From Craterostigma plantagineum (lineage: Eukaryota; Streptophyta; Magnoliopsida; Lamiales; Linderniaceae): 64,000 bases of DNA. The DNA lies in NCBI GenBank assembly GCA_027422505.1, contig JAPQWV010000050.1, positions 5,456,001 to 5,520,000 of the forward strand, read 5' to 3'. The translations under genes and the position numbers were made by a program. The notes below the pieces were generated by a model that had not been told where the DNA came from, did no database searches, and worked only from the letters and a program-made list of their open reading frames with translations. Below are positions 1 through 13,114 of the stretch, in pieces (within the stretch, counting starts at the first letter, position 1; each line of letters begins with the position of its first letter).

Positions 1-437
1 GCTTTGAATGCAGTTCGTTGATGCTTTGCAGCTATATTAATATTATGCAGATAATATTGTTTCCTAATCTGAAGTCTAAGATACAAACCACTGTAATTAA
101 ATTAATTTTTTTAGGTAGTTGTCATTTTCATCTTCCCCGTGGCACCGCCCTCCATTGGGACACTGCTGATATCTACTTCCACTCACAATGAGGTTTATAA
201 GAAGTGCGTTTATAATTTGCACATTAGGAGTAAGAAATGTGAGGTTCCGTATGAGTCTATTAGCGCGTCAAACATCAATTCCGAGCTACCTAATCACTTT
301 TCAGTCAGTGTGATAGTAGATCTAGCTCTTCATTCTCTCTTAGAAAACATTATACAGGAACTTGGGTTATCACTGTTCTTGCAAATCAAGCCTGTAAAGA
401 AACTCGCAGATTTCTGAATATTTTGACTTTGTCACAG
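1..437 (+). other. Probable intron of the VPS15 gene, upstream of its first visible exon
   Basis: No part of the VPS15 kinase domain can be read here in any frame. The segment ends in a pyrimidine-rich tract and CAG at 435-437, directly before the first recognisable VPS15 exon. An open frame at 139-417 has no recognised similarity and is best treated as chance. The kinase-encoding exon or exons must lie left of the window. Confidence 0.6.
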
Positions 438-3400
438 GTGTGTGATTGCTGAGCTTTTTCTGGAAGGTCAGCCATTGTTTGAGCTATCTCAACTTCTTGC
501 ATATAGGAGAGGGCATTACGATCCCAGCCAACATCTGGAGAAAGTACATTCTCCTACTCATTTTATTTTTTATTTATGTAATTTCCTCTTTCAGTCGCTT
601 GGCCTTTTTATTTCCCAGGAATGTTCTTAGTGATTCAATAAATCATTTGTCCCAAATTAATCTAATAAAGCTAACAGATAGAAACAATTATTCACCATGC
701 CTCTACAGCAAACGCCTTTGTTATGTTTTCTTGCAGATTCCAGATTCAGGTATTCGTAAGATGATTCTTCATATGATCCAATTGGATCCAGAATCAAGAT
801 GCTCTGCTGAGAGCTACCTGCAGGACTATGCTGGTCTTGTATTTCCAGAGTATTTCTCATCGTTTCTTCACAAGTTCTATTCCTTGTTGAACCCTCTAAG
901 TTCTGATGCAAGGGTAAGGAGCTTGGAAAATTGTATTATCATTCTTGGGCACACCCTATTTATTTATGATAAGGTTATTTGCTGCTGCAGGTTCTGGCAT
1001 GTGAGACGTATTTTCATGAAATACTTAGACAAATGATTGGCAACAGATCTGGTGATGATACGGTCTCCAAAACTGAAGCTTGTAGTCTTGATAGCGTGAA
1101 TAGCCTGCTCAAGGATGTAAAGAAAGACCACGGCAATCTTATTAGAGATATGGACAGCATAACCAGGTCTCGGTCTTGTAATGAGAAGCAATGTGGTGTG
1201 GAGCGTCCTGGTGAGCTGATTCAGAACGTTTCTAATATATTTCACAGAAGTCGGCAGCCTTTCTTGAAAAATATTACGATGAATGACTTGAGCTCGTTGA
1301 TGTCGGACTACAACAACCAATCCGATGCCTTTGGGATGCCTTCTTTGCAATTACCTGAAGGCATACTGAGTTGTGAGGGTGTGGTGTTGATAGCCTCACT
1401 TCTTTGTTCCAGCATTCGTAATGTCAAGGTCCCTTTTATAAGAAGGACTGCTATTTTGCTGCTGAAGTTTTGCTCTTTGTATATAGATGACGAAGATATA
1501 CTCCAACGCATCCTTCCCTATGTCATAGCTGTTGTCTCAGATTCAGCTGCCATTGTCCGGTGTGCTGCGTTGGAGACCTTGTGTGACATTCTCCCTCTGG
1601 TAAGTGACTTTCCTCCGAGTGACGCCAAAATTTTTCCAGAGTATATTCTTCCTATGCTCTCCATGATTCCCGATGACCCAGAGGAAACTGTTAGGATTTG
1701 CTATTCCAGCAATATTTCTAAGCTGGCACTGACTGCTTACGGTTTTCTCATTCACTCGATAAGCTTGACCGAGGCGGGGGTTCTTAATGAGCCTAAAATA
1801 TCTCAGAAGTCGTCGACAACAGCAACAGATGCTTATCGAGAACCGCAGGAGCTGAACAGTGATGCACAGCTTGCACATTTGAGGAGATGTATAGCAGAAG
1901 TCATTCAAGAACTTGTGATGGGTCCGAAGCAGACGCCCAACATAAGGAGAGCTCTCCTGCAGGATATTGGAAACCTTTGTTGGTTTTTCGGGCAGAAGCA
2001 AAGCAACGACTTCGTGCTACCTATTCTCCCGGCTTTTCTAAATGACCGAGACGAGCAGCTAAAGGCAGTGTTTTATGGAAAAATTATATATGTTTGTGTC
2101 TTTGTTGGTCACCGGAGTGTGGAAGAATATCTCCTTCCTTATATTGAGCAGGCCCTCAACGATATGACTGAGTCCGTCATCGTCTATGCCTTAGATTGCC
2201 TGACCATCTTATGCCGAAGTGGTTTTCTGCGAAAGCGAATCCTGATAGAGATGATAGAGCGCGCGTTTCCTTTGTTGTGCTATCCCAGTCAGTGGGTGAG
2301 GAGGTTGGTAGTAGCCTTCATTGCTGCTAGCAGCGAAAGCTTAGGTGCCGTGGATTCTTACGTATTTCTGGTCCCTATAGTACGCCCCTTCTTACGCAGA
2401 CAGCCAGCATCGCTAGCTTCGGAAAAAGCTCTTCGTGCATGTCTGAAGCCACCGGTTTCTAGAGACAGATTCTATCAAGTTCTTGAAAATGCCAGGAGTT
2501 CAGACATGCTGGAGAGACAGAGAAAGATTTGGTATAATACATCATCACAATCGAAACGATTGGAAGCCATGGACTTACTTCAGAAGACGGAAAAGGAATT
2601 GGATCCGATGAAATTTTTGTCAGACAGACGAAGCAACTTTCATAACCGTAGCTTTATTGATACAGCATCAGACCAGATGGAGGTTACCAACTCTGATGAA
2701 AATGAGGGTAAGGTCAAATCTTTGGGGCTCTTGCCACACAATACTCTGGGTCCGACCCTAGTCAATGATCATATTGTCTCGGAAAGATCTCAATTATCTG
2801 GATTTATGTCACCCCATATGAGTTTCATGAACAGCTTCATCGATAAATCTTCGGAAAGCATACCCTTGTATCACTTCAAGGTTGACAACAAGCGAACAGC
2901 GGTCACTGGTCCTGCTGCTTCGGATTCTTCGTTGCCATATAATTCGTTGGGTTTCAGTACCTTGTCCTTGCCATGGATGGATCCTGCCAACAAATCTTTC
3001 AATTTAACAAATTCAATGCCTCCTTCTAACCTCATAGGTGGCTCTGTCTTTATTGGTAACGGCCCTTCGGTTCTGCGGAGAGTCGTGCACGAAGTGGAAG
3101 ATCGAGAAACCGATGAAACACACCTTATCGGTGGCAAGTTTCATGAATTGGGAGTTTCCGAAAGAGGCAAAGGTAATTTGGGTTCTCTCGCGATTGATAG
3201 CAGCTCTACTTCCTCCGAGGCTACAGAATTGTCCTCACTAGCATGGACATCATCCGTTCCTGACTCTGGGTGGAGGCCACGTGGAGTGTTGGTCGCTCAT
3301 CTTCAGGAGCATAGATCTGCGGTGAACGATATTTCCATATCAATGGACCAGCAGTTTTTCGTTAGTGCCTCTGGAGATTCCACCGTAAAGATATGGGATT

Positions 3401-5000
3401 GCAAGAGGCTGGAAAAAGACATCTCATTTAGGTCGAGGCTAACCTATTCCCTGGGTGATGGTGGTAGTAGGGCGTTGTGCGTGACTGTGCTTCAAAATTC
3501 TTATCAAATAGTTGTTGGTTCGAGTGATGGGGTCATACACATGTTTTCGGTTGATCACATTTCAAGGGGCCTTGGCAGTGTTGTCGAGAGGTATTCAGGC
3601 ATCGCTGATGTGAAAACGACGGATTTCGGTGAAGGTGCCATACTAAGCCTTTTGAACTACTCCTCAGACGGCGGCGGTAGTAACCAAATGATCCTCTTCA
3701 GCACCCAAACTTGTGGCGTACATCTCTGGGACACTAGGACAAAGTCAACTGCTTGGAAAACAAAAGTCTCCCCCGTGGACGGTTATATATCTTCGTTGGT
3801 TGCAGATCCTAATGGTAACTGGTTTGTTTCTGGATCATCGAGGGGTGTGCTTACTTTGTGGGACCTACGGTTTTGCCTACCCGTTAACAATTGGCAATAT
3901 TCTCCTTCGTGCCCGATTGAAAAGATGTGTCTATTTGTGCCTCCCGCTAGTACTCCATTGTCTGTCGCCACGAGGCCGCTGATCTATGTCGCTGCTGGGT
4001 GCAATGAAGTTTCCCTTTGGAATGCAGAGAATGGGTGCTGTCACCAGGTACGAAAATCTTGCGATTGTGTTTTACTCGTGTAATTACGAGTAGAAGTCTG
4101 TAAATTGTGTTAAAAAAATTAAAAAAAAAAAAAGTCTTTCATATCTATCAAAAGGTATATCTTGCCATGAATTGGTGGGACAACGTGCAAGTTAATGTAA
4201 TAGTCCTTGTGTACTACTATAGTAGGAGTCTTATCGAAACATTTAAACTATGCATTACATCTGGTTAGTTTCTTGAATGAACTTGGAGACTCGCATCTGC
4301 TTATTTTTGAGCGGCAGGTGCTAAAGCTGTCCAAGAATGAGTCCGATGACAGCGAATCACCTTTGGCCTTGGGCCGACCACCTAGCAAGACTAACCCAAA
4401 ATCAGACGGAAGGCGAAATATAAACTCAAAGTACAGACTTAACGAGCTCAGCGAAGCCTCTCCTCGCATCCCCGGCGTACGTGCGCTTCTACCATTACCC
4501 AGCGGAGATCTTCTGACCGGTGGAACCGATCTAAAAATTCGTCGGTGGGATCATTCGAGGTTTGAGCGTCGCCTCATCTTCCCTTTTTCTTGGACTTTGC
4601 ATTTACGTGTAATAATGTGTGTTGTTATCTGCAGTCCCGATAGGAGTTACTGTGTTTGTGGGCCCACCGTCAAAGGAGTCGGCCCCGACGATCTGTACGA
4701 GACCAAATCTAGCTTTGGAGTGCAAGTCGTGCAGGTATACGTAATTTTCTATTAGTTGCCATTCGTTCGGTTTGTTAATTGTGTGATAATTTTTGTCTTT
4801 TATGTGATTGGTGATTAAATTAGGAGTCGAGGCGACGTCCCTTGGCTGCTGGTAAGTTGACGGGAAAAGCGATTGTTTCAGCAGCTACGGATTCGGCTGG
4901 GTGTCACCGCGATTCAATACTCTCTTTGGCTTCTGTTAAGTTGAATCAGAGACTTCTCATTTCTGGTGGTAGGGACGGAGCTATTAAGGTTTGGAAGTAG
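438..5000 (+). CDS. VPS15: VPS15, regulatory protein kinase subunit of the class III PI3-kinase complex (5' truncated)
   Basis: VPS15 anchors and regulates VPS34, which makes PI3P for autophagy and endosome/vacuole traffic. Exons read: 438-543, 737-913, 991-4047, 4318-4559, 4635-4734 and 4824-5000 (TAG); all joins keep frame and use GT..AG. They give about 1285 residues, so roughly the first 200 residues of a protein of about 1500 are missing at the window edge. The fragment opens in the C-lobe of the kinase ([14 protein letters not shown]), continues with a helical HEAT-repeat region in the large third exon, and ends in WD40 repeats (for example [12 protein letters not shown] near 3364-3402 and [12 protein letters not shown] at the very end). 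Domain order and end match plant VPS15. Intron 4048-4317 contains an A-rich run. Identity is secure; the exact splice at 4559 is inferred from phase. Confidence 0.93.
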
Positions 5001-5778
5001 TTGTAAGTATACCACTTTGCTATTAATAATGTGTGTGGATATATTTTGTACATAGCGATTTCAAATTGGGAAGTAAATTTATGTATACATGGTTTGGATG
5101 TGATTCCCCCCATTTATGAAGTTGTATAGTAATTCATGGTCGAGTATGTCTTCTATGCTGTGCTATGAACCTTCTTTTTTTCTCGGAATGGAGAAGCATG
5201 CATGCTTGGCAAGCCCTTTTCCTGGGAATTGGGAGACGTCATTGGCAGAGCATTAAAAAGGAATATCAGAATTTTGTATCTTACACAACTTATAGAATGC
5301 TTAATTAGTTGACGTGTATTGCGGTCGCTATGCTTGAGAAATCGAATTTTTCCGTCGACTCTGTTTTTCTGTGATCGTTGAGAAGAATTTATGGATTACT
5401 ACACGACAAACATGGTTCCATGCAAACCCAGTGATCGAATTCCCAACAAAAAATGTTCACAGAACAGATGCCAAATCTTTCTTGCAGTATCTTTACGGGT
5501 AAGAATAGTTATTTTCTCCCTTGAAAAAATCACTAGATTTTCCAGCTGGATAATTAATCTGCGAAGTTAAAGGGAGAATTTAATGAACATAAATGGAAGA
5601 CATTTTACCGACGGTTCCGAGTGGATCGTGCGCACGGTAACAACTAACTCTCTCTCTCTCTCTTACTCTCCATTTTTAAGCACTTCCTTGAAAATATAAA
5701 CTCCTTCCCTGCCCACTACTAAATCGTCCATCGTCTAACCGTTTCTGTGTATTTTGAGTGACTTTGAAAGGAAGAAAA
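5001..5778. other. VPS15 3' flank and profilin promoter/5'UTR
   Basis: No coding signal is seen. A short TC run lies at about 5649-5664, and a TATA-like TATAAA at 5695-5700 sits about 80 bases before the profilin ATG, suitable for a core promoter. Confidence 0.55.
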
Positions 5779-6401
5779 ATGTCGTGGCAAACGTACGTGG
5801 ATGAACATCTGATGTGCGACATCGATGGCCAGGCCGACCACCGCCTCACCGCCGCCGCAATCCTCGGCCACGACGGCGTTGTATGGGCTCAGAGCTCCAC
5901 ATTCCCACAGGTAAAACAATCCTTCGTTACATAAATCAAGATCCAATTTTTTTTCCTTCTTTCTCTCAGTTGGGGAAAGAAATAAAAAAAAAAAAAGAAA
6001 AGCTAACAATATAAAGTTGCATTATCAGTTTAAGGCTGATGAGATAAATGGGATAGTGACCGACTTCAACGAACCGGGTCATTTGGCTCCGACCGGGTTG
6101 TTCTTGGGCGGAGCAAAGTACATGGTTATTCAAGGAGAGCCTGGCGCTGTTATTCGTGGGAAGAAGGTAAACATATATATATAATTAGAACTAAATTAAT
6201 TAATAATGGGATTATGTAAGCTTATATTATATGTTATGAATGATATTTGTTGTTTTTTTATATTAGGGTTCTGGCGGAATAACGATCAAGAAAACAGGAC
6301 AAGCTTTGGTTTTTGGGCTGTACGATGAGCCTGTGACGCCTGGACAGTGTAATTTGGTCGTTGAGAGGCTCGCCGATTACCTCATTGATCAAGGAATGTA
6401 G
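5779..6401 (+). CDS. Profilin
   Basis: Profilin binds actin monomers, poly-proline and phosphoinositides, and controls actin dynamics in the cytosol. Exons 5779-5910, 6029-6166 and 6267-6401 (44, 46 and 44 codons before TAG) give 134 residues, the usual plant length. The N-terminus [15 protein letters not shown] and the C-terminal segment [15 protein letters not shown] are diagnostic, and the middle carries the [22 protein letters not shown] profilin core. The three-exon structure is typical of plant profilins. The start is the only ATG giving the conserved MSWQ. A TC-rich leader and a TATA-like box lie upstream, and a TC microsatellite lies in the 3' flank near 6514-6535. Plant profilins are also known pollen and food allergens. 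The specific paralogue cannot be assigned. Confidence 0.96.
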
Positions 6402-7064
6402 ATTATATATATATTATACACATTACATATCTTAATCTATATTTTCATTCAGATATGTAATAGAAACTAGCACGTAAGTAAAGCTCATGTAATGAAAGTT
6501 GATGATCTCCCTCTCCTTCTCTCTCTCTCTCTCTCACGCACTTTCATGTATCAGCAAAATTTGTCTTAAGCCATATTTACCTCTGAAACAGCCAAACAGT
6601 GTTGGGATATTGTTATGAACGAAATACTTAAGTTTTGACTCGGTTTTCCAAATTATGAATATATTTAATATGTCTACGATTAATTAAAAAGGTGCCGTAA
6701 AATAAAATAACAGTGACGATCTACAAACAAGGAAGGAAGGAGACTTTTGACTTTTTCACTTTGCTTGCGGACGTAAGCAACCTTCTATCCGTTTGTTGGG
6801 GAAATACCCAAAATAACCATAGTTGTATCGACGAGAACCATCATTGATCATTTCGAGTTCCACTAGATTCCAATTCTCGATCGATTATCCTCTGAATTCT
6901 TTTTGGGTTTCCCTTTTGCTTTTTTTCGATCCTTACCCAGATTAACATGAACGTAAATCTCTTGTAAGGTTCGTGATGGATTGATCTGTTTGTGTTTCGA
7001 AGTCGTTTCCTTTGTTTTCCCCCAATTCTTTTGCGCTTACGACACAAAATAGTAGCTGATCGCG
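6402..7064. other. Profilin 3' flank and promoter of the phosphatase gene
   Basis: Apart from the TC microsatellite near 6514-6535 and the leader before the ATG at 7065, I see nothing identifiable. A short antisense open frame here has no family features. Confidence 0.5.
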
Positions 7065-8832
7065 ATGAGGATCGAGGAGCTAGACGACGACGATTCATCC
7101 CCGGTGGACTTCGTTATCGTGGAAAGGAACAGGTGGAGTGATGTGAATTGTAGCGATGATAAGAAGGGAAAGAAAGTCAGAAGATTCGCGGTGTCAATCG
7201 TTAGGGTCGATGCAAAGAGGGCTTTGGTTGGAGTTGGTGGTAGGTTGCTGTTCTACCCAACTCTGATCTACAATGTTTTGAGGAACAAAGTGCAGGCTGA
7301 GTTCCGATGGTGGGATCAAATCGATCAGGTATATGCGGTTTTAGGTTATATATTCGTTGTGTAGGTGGGCGAAAACTTCAGCTGAATACCCTCGATCGAC
7401 ATAGATAGGTCATAACGTTTTTGGATTTGGAGATGTCGACGTTTCCATGATTGCAGCAAAATGAAAGGGTTACTTGGCTTTGATGTTGAAAGTATAGAAG
7501 TTTTTATGTAGTGGTTCGATCTGAATTAAAGTGGAGACATTTAGATTGTTTCGTTACTCGTGTTCGTCGGCGGTGATAATCCCTTGCCTTATTTGAGACT
7601 TTGAAAATTTTCTTGGTTGAGGTTGAGTTTGTTTCATCATCCATAACATTATGGTTACTTACTGACTATGTTTACGATGGACATTTAGTTTCTGCTATTG
7701 GGAGCCGTTCCATTTCCTAGTGATGTGCCTCGATTGAAGCATCTCGGAGTAGGTGGCGTGATTACTCTCAACGAGCCATTTGAGACTTTGGTCCCGTCTT
7801 CTCTGTACCATGTAAGTGGAGGGTTTCTTTGTCTTTTGAATTTGTGTGTCCGTTCTAAAGTTTCTTCGACATCATTTTCGATCATGTGAGAATGCAGTTT
7901 GTTTCTCTGCTGAACTACTATTTAACTCAACAGTACCGAACGAGTTACATAAGAAGATTTACAATACATTACTGTTTCCTTGTTCAGGCTTATGGCATAG
8001 ACCATCTTGTCATTCCCACAAGGGATTATCTCTTTGCTCCTTCATTTTTGGACATCAAGCGAGCAGTGGATTTCATTCAAAGTACACCTCTAACTTTGTC
8101 TTATCTGCCATAATTCTTTAATTAAAACTTATCAAATGTTGGTCTCAATATTTTTATCGCCATGACTCAGGAAACACTGCAAGAGGTCTTACAACTTTCG
8201 TCCACTGCAAGGCAGGGAGAGGACGGAGCACGACAATAGTTCTCTGTTATCTGGTGATTTCATTTTATCCAGTTAACATGCTATGGGGGGAGAAATTCTT
8301 ATTATGGCTGATTTTTCTGGTGAACACTCTCTATTTTAGGTTGTAAAGAAGAACATAACTCCTACTGCTGCATTCGAATATGTTCGCTCTAAAAGACCTC
8401 GGGTGCGACTAGCACCCGCCCAGTGGAAGGTAGTTCACAATATAAGCATCCATAATCCTTCAAATCAAATCAGACTTCTATTTATTAAGGCCTCTTATTA
8501 TAACCAGACCAAAACTAGTGTTTTGTTGTTTCCCTAGAGTTGTTGTAACTGTCTTTTATACCTCCTAGGCTGTTGAGGAATTTAAGCAACAACACTTGGC
8601 TTTTACTTCGATGTGCCTATCTGGCGACGGCGTATTGATCACTAAAGAAGATCTCGACGGCTACCATAGTCCTTGTAATGAAAAACCTGGTAAAGAGCTT
8701 ATGATCGTACCAAAATCGGAGATATTGAGTCCAATGATGGTAAGACTCTCATGTCTATTTGCATCACTGAGAGTTTCGGGTTATAGCGGGAGGCCAATTG
8801 CAAGGCAGCTGACCGAAGCACGCGCTTGTTAA
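7065..8832 (+). CDS. PTPMT-type dual-specificity phosphatase (putative phosphatidylglycerophosphate phosphatase)
   Basis: Exons 7065-7328, 7689-7811, 7988-8081, 8171-8253, 8340-8429 and 8569-8832 join in frame to about 305 residues. The fourth exon has the protein tyrosine phosphatase signature HCKAGRGRST, with catalytic Cys and Arg in the CX5R loop. A WWDQID stretch, and FLLLGAVPFPSDVPRLKHLGV as the first core strand, match the plant PTPMT1/PTPMT2 family, which dephosphorylates phosphatidylglycerophosphate in phosphatidylglycerol synthesis. The N-terminal half (GVGGRLLFYPTLIYNVLR) may form a membrane or targeting segment. The last exon runs into a stop inside an A run (8830-8832); a possible donor after the MM codons near 8739 could yield another C-terminus. 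The C-terminal 40 residues are therefore the least certain part. Substrate is inferred from family only. Confidence 0.88.
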
Positions 8833-9573
8833 AAAAAAAGCTGGCGTAGTAAGTTTCGAACTACTCTTTGATGCATTCAAGATTTGTATATATAGTGTCT
8901 CTATGCTTTGACTGTTGAAGGTTTGCTTCCTTTTGTACGTATATATGCGCGTGTGTATGCTCTGAGATCTTCTCGGTCAGAACCTTCTATGATGTTCATA
9001 ATGTTTTAATGTTTTTATCTTGGTCGTATTAATCGTAATCTACTAAGCATGCGTCACTTATCATGCCTAAAAACTCATAATCTTCATAGTTTACTTTCAC
9101 TTATCCTTACCTTTATAGGATGTCCCTGTCCTAATTGATCCTATAATAACTAATGGTCTTGCCCATGGTTTATGACATCATACAATGAAGACGACCAACA
9201 AGAGAAGAAATAATCAAGAACTGTGTGCGTCCATATCAATCGCTGTATAATTCCCCATGCTTAAATTTGAAGAACCTTCCTCTAATATATTATTTTAATA
9301 TTAAAGAGGTGATGATGTGGAATAATAATAACAATTAACATATGGAATAATCCATTCATGAGAAAATCGTTCAAGAAAGCTCAGCTCTTAATCTTCTACG
9401 AGCCACCTTTTTCCTTACGTCAGTTGAGCCGTATGGGTTTGAAAAGTAAAAGGGTCAAACTTTCTGTGAAGCATAGAACATCAAAGCTGCCGCGAACGCG
9501 AACTAATACAGATATATAAATTGTCGTGTTGGGAAGAAGTTCTTACCTGTACCGAACATAACATTAGTGATTG
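8833..9573. other. Phosphatase 3' flank and PFK promoter
   Basis: No gene is seen. A TATA-like TATATAAA at 9513-9520 lies about 55 bases before the PFK ATG at 9574. Confidence 0.5.
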
Positions 9574-12116
9574 ATGGGTTCTTTGTCTAGTTTTGATTTA
9601 TCCAAAGGTGGCGATCAAAAGTTCAACAACAGAGTTGATCGATCGGATGATAACAGTATGGGATCACAGAGCATTTCCATGAATTCTAAGATCGTGAGCG
9701 GAGAGTTTGGCTACACGCTTGAAGACGTGCCTCATTTATCTGATTACATTCCCAATCTCCCTGTAAGAAAAAAAAAAAAATCATATCTCTTACTTCTCTG
9801 TGTGAGATTCTTTGTTTTACTTGGTTCCAGTTTTAGTAGATACTTGCTGACTGAGTTTTGGCATACATCAGTTAGTTTAACTGTATGCTTAACAACAACT
9901 GTCTCCTCTCAACAGACATACCCAAATCCCTTGCAAGATAATCCAGCATATGCAGCTGTTAAGTAAGTTCAACTCCTATCCACGAATCCTTTTGCTTCTT
10001 GTCGCGAAAAAGACCATCAACTTATCAGATGATTCATGTCTTTACAGGCAATACTTTGTCGACTACGATGATACCATACCAAAAAGCGTGAGCCTTTCTT
10101 TCAGTCATACTTCATTACAGGTTTTCTTTGAAAGCTCAAACCAAGGACCAACATAATGTAATTGTTTTTTTTTTTTCCTTCTTTTCTTACAGATTGTTGT
10201 CCACAGTGATACACCAAGAGGGATTCATTTCCGACGAGCTGGCCCTCGCCAGAGAGTATGTCGCCATCCAAAATTAACATTATTTCAAACTGTAGCGAGT
10301 GATTTAAATCTGATATTTCTTTTCATCTATATCTATGTCAGGTTTATTTCAAGTCCGACGATGTAAAGGCGTGTATAGTCACGTGTGGCGGTCTCTGTCC
10401 CGGCCTTAACACAGTCATAAGAGAAATCGTATGCAGTTTGCATCATATGTATGGCGTAAAGACTGTTCTTGGCATCAATGTAAGCAAGCCAGCCCTGATT
10501 ATGATGCCTTTGTGCACTGCATTTCTCAGCCATCTATCTTATATATATATATGATATGTTGACTGTTATATGAAGCAATGATTTTGATGCATTTAAGCGA
10601 CGTATGAATACGTAGGGAGGATACAGAGGATTTTACTCCAAGAACTTCGTAACGCTGACGCCCGCCACCGTAAACGACATTCACAAACGAGGTGGAACTG
10701 TGCTCGGAACCTCTCGGGGAGGCCACGATACTAAGAAGATCGTCGATAATATTCAAGACCGAGGGATTAACCAGGTTTTTTCCTTCGCTCGACTTTCTTT
10801 TACTCTTCATCTGCGCAATGATAGTATTCTGTTTAACGCGGTTGTTTTTTTTTTTTCGTTTTAGGTCTACATAATAGGAGGAGATGGCACACAGAAAGGA
10901 ACAGAAGCCATTTTCGAGGTACAATTTCTTTCTTCGATAAGCTGATGTGTCTCTATGTATGGGCTGCAATGAAATCGCAATGTCTTAATGATAGGAAGTA
11001 AGAAGAAGAGGTCTGAAAGTAGCAGTCGTCGGAATCCCAAAGACCATAGATAACGACATCCCGGTAATTTTATTACTATGGTTGAATTCCTCAGAATCTT
11101 CAAATGATTATGAATGCTAAAATTACTCGAAATAATCTTCCTTATTGATTTATAGGTAATAGACAAATCATTTGGTTTCGACTCTGCTGTAGAGGAAGCT
11201 GAACGTGCCATCAACGCAGCGCACGTCGAAGCAACGAGCCATGAAAATGGCATCGGCGTTGTCAAGCTAATGGGAAGATACAGCGGTAATATATATTACG
11301 TTCGCCATTAGTTTCTGATTATTACGACGGAGCTCTCAAACTCAAAGAGTTGGATATTTTTTACATAGGATTTATTGCAATGTACGCAACGCTGGCGAGT
11401 AGGGACGTGGACTGCTGTCTTATACCAGAATCGCCTTTCTTTCTGGAAGGGCCCGGCGGGCTTTTCGAGTACGTCGAGAAAAGATTAAAAGAAAACGGTC
11501 ATATGGTGATTGTGATAGCCGAAGGAGCTGGGCAAGAAATGCTGTCCGAGTCTTTGCATAGAGAAGAAGATGCTTCGGGGAATAAGCTTCTCCAAGACGT
11601 CGGGCTTTGGATTTCGCAAGAGATTAAGGATCACTTTTCCCAGAAAACGAAGATGTCTATCGAACTCAAGTATATAGGTAAGAACTAAGAAACACATGTA
11701 TACACACACCCACATACATATATATATGATGATGATTAGTTATTCTTGTTTGTTATTGCAGATCCTACGTATATGATACGCGCTATTCCTAGCAATGCTT
11801 CGGACAATGTTTACTGCACGCTTCTGGCGCAGAGCGCTGTCCACGGGGCGATGGCGGGCTATACGGGCCTCACGGTTGGGCCCGTTAACGGAAGAGAAGC
11901 TTACATCCCATTTCATGTGAGTTTTTAACTCTTCGAAATTAGTACCATGGAGTAATCTCGGAGTTTGTTCGTAATATTATCGTCGCCTTGCAGAGAATAA
12001 ACGAGCATCGAAACAATGTCGTGATTACGGACAGAATGTGGGCCCGGCTTCTGTCGTCGACGAATCAGCCGAGTTTCTTGAAGAGAGGCAATAAAGGCCA
12101 TAGGAAAGGCGAATAG
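9574..12116 (+). CDS. PFK: ATP-dependent 6-phosphofructokinase, plant cytosolic type
   Basis: The enzyme phosphorylates fructose 6-phosphate with ATP, committing it to glycolysis. Twelve exons read in frame: 9574-9762, 9916-9962, 10048-10087, 10193-10255, 10342-10479, 10616-10774, 10865-10918, 10995-11063, 11156-11285, 11369-11677, 11762-11916 and 11994-12116 (TAG), giving 491 residues. Motifs in order: [10 protein letters not shown] nucleotide/phosphate loop, GGDGT at about 217-221 (Gly in the fourth position fits ATP rather than pyrophosphate use), PKTIDNDIP with the catalytic Asp at about 245-253, and MGRYSG at about 292-297. No plastid transit peptide is apparent, so a cytosolic PFK3/6/7-like form is likely. 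The start is ATG 9574; an in-frame TTG directly before it is not expected to be used. It is a typical intron-rich plant PFK. Confidence 0.95.
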
Positions 12117-12768
12117 TAGAATAGAAAAAGCATGTCTATGCTGTGTTATGCTATGTTACATAGAATCGTTATTGTAATATTGAATGAACCTTAAGAAAGG
12201 GTGTTGAAATAAAACTAGAGCTTTTCCATTAAGAATGCTTGTATTGTAGAATTGATGAGAAATGATAGAATATTATGTTTGATGGATTCTTTCCATATGT
12301 CTTTCTTTCAAAGCACATCTTGCAAATTAGTTAAGAGTTTACAGCCTGTCGATTCCCTTTACATAAGTAAAAGCAGCTTTTGTCTTGATTCACAATCAAA
12401 AGCCCACTTGCTGTTCGAATCCATAGTTTAGTAAAAAACATTAGATTTACTCGTCAGTTTGAAACTTTAAATGTCAAATCCATTCTTTTCTCAATGCCCG
12501 ACAAGCTAGTATGGAAATAAACACATGAATGAAAGATTGAATCAAGCTAATTATCTCAGCCTGCTATGAAGTTGGTTCTTGGTGGATAAAGTAGAGGATC
12601 GAACATGTACAGATCTTATATGATGGGAGATAAAAGACCAACTCAATCAATTAAAAAAAAGAATGGTGAAAGAAAGAAGCTCCGCAACAAGCAAGATTAA
12701 ATCGAATGACAACCTTCACTTACAAACGAATCTGGGTAACAACCAGCAATTAAAAATTAATTTAAGAA
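12117..12768. other. Shared 3' flanks of PFK and the AG-peptide gene
   Basis: Convergent intergenic DNA. AATAAA-like signals occur, for example near 12207. Nothing else is recognised. Confidence 0.5.
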
Positions 12769-13061
12769 TCAATGAATCATGTACGTAAGAGCTAAAGCCA
12801 GCAGCATCAGCAAGTAGGCAATTCCTTGGTCGATTGCTACACCTGCCCACAAAGCAAAATTGGAAAAAGATCAGATTTTTTAACTAATAGAAGAGAGTAA
12901 AGAAAGTAAAAGGGTTAGCCTTAGAAGAATCAAAGGCACGCACCATCGCTTGAAGGAGGAGGCGCAGGCGCAGGGGCTTGAGCGTTGACGGCAGGCACAA
13001 CCACCAAAGCCATTATCAGCGCAGCAACGGTCATAAGAAAGCACAGTCTAAGCGAATCCAT
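12769..13061 (-). CDS. Arabinogalactan peptide (AG-peptide, GPI-anchored)
   Basis: A 63-residue precursor. On the minus strand, exon 1 is 13061-12944 and exon 2 is 12842-12769, with a phase-1 junction creating Gly. The order is: signal peptide (about residues 1-27, ending VPAVNA), a mature core of about a dozen residues (QAPAPAPPPSSD) with Ala-Pro repeats that are hydroxylated and glycosylated, then a hydrophobic GPI-attachment tail (GIAYLLMLLALALTYMIH). That three-part build and the length match plant AG-peptides of the AGP16/20/22 class. Mature product: a GPI-anchored cell-surface proteoglycan peptide. A 40-bp GA run lies in the 5' leader, and TATATAAAG (minus strand) at 13187-13195 is a good TATA box. 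The gene is too short for routine ORF detection because of its intron. Confidence 0.93.
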
Positions 13062-13068
13062 GGCGTGC

Positions 13069-13110
<42 letters not shown>
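13062..13110 (-). repeat. GA/CT microsatellite in the AG-peptide 5' leader
   Basis: A perfect (GA) run occupies 13071-13110, about 20 units, ending ten bases from the start codon. On the transcribed strand it reads CT, like the pyrimidine-rich leaders common in plant 5'UTRs. It is likely to vary in length between individuals. Confidence 0.9.

Positions 13111-13114
<4 letters not shown>

Noticed and set aside
139..417. 92-codon frame before the first visible VPS15 exon
   Set aside because: No similarity to the VPS15 kinase domain or any other family I know, and it ends before the intron acceptor.
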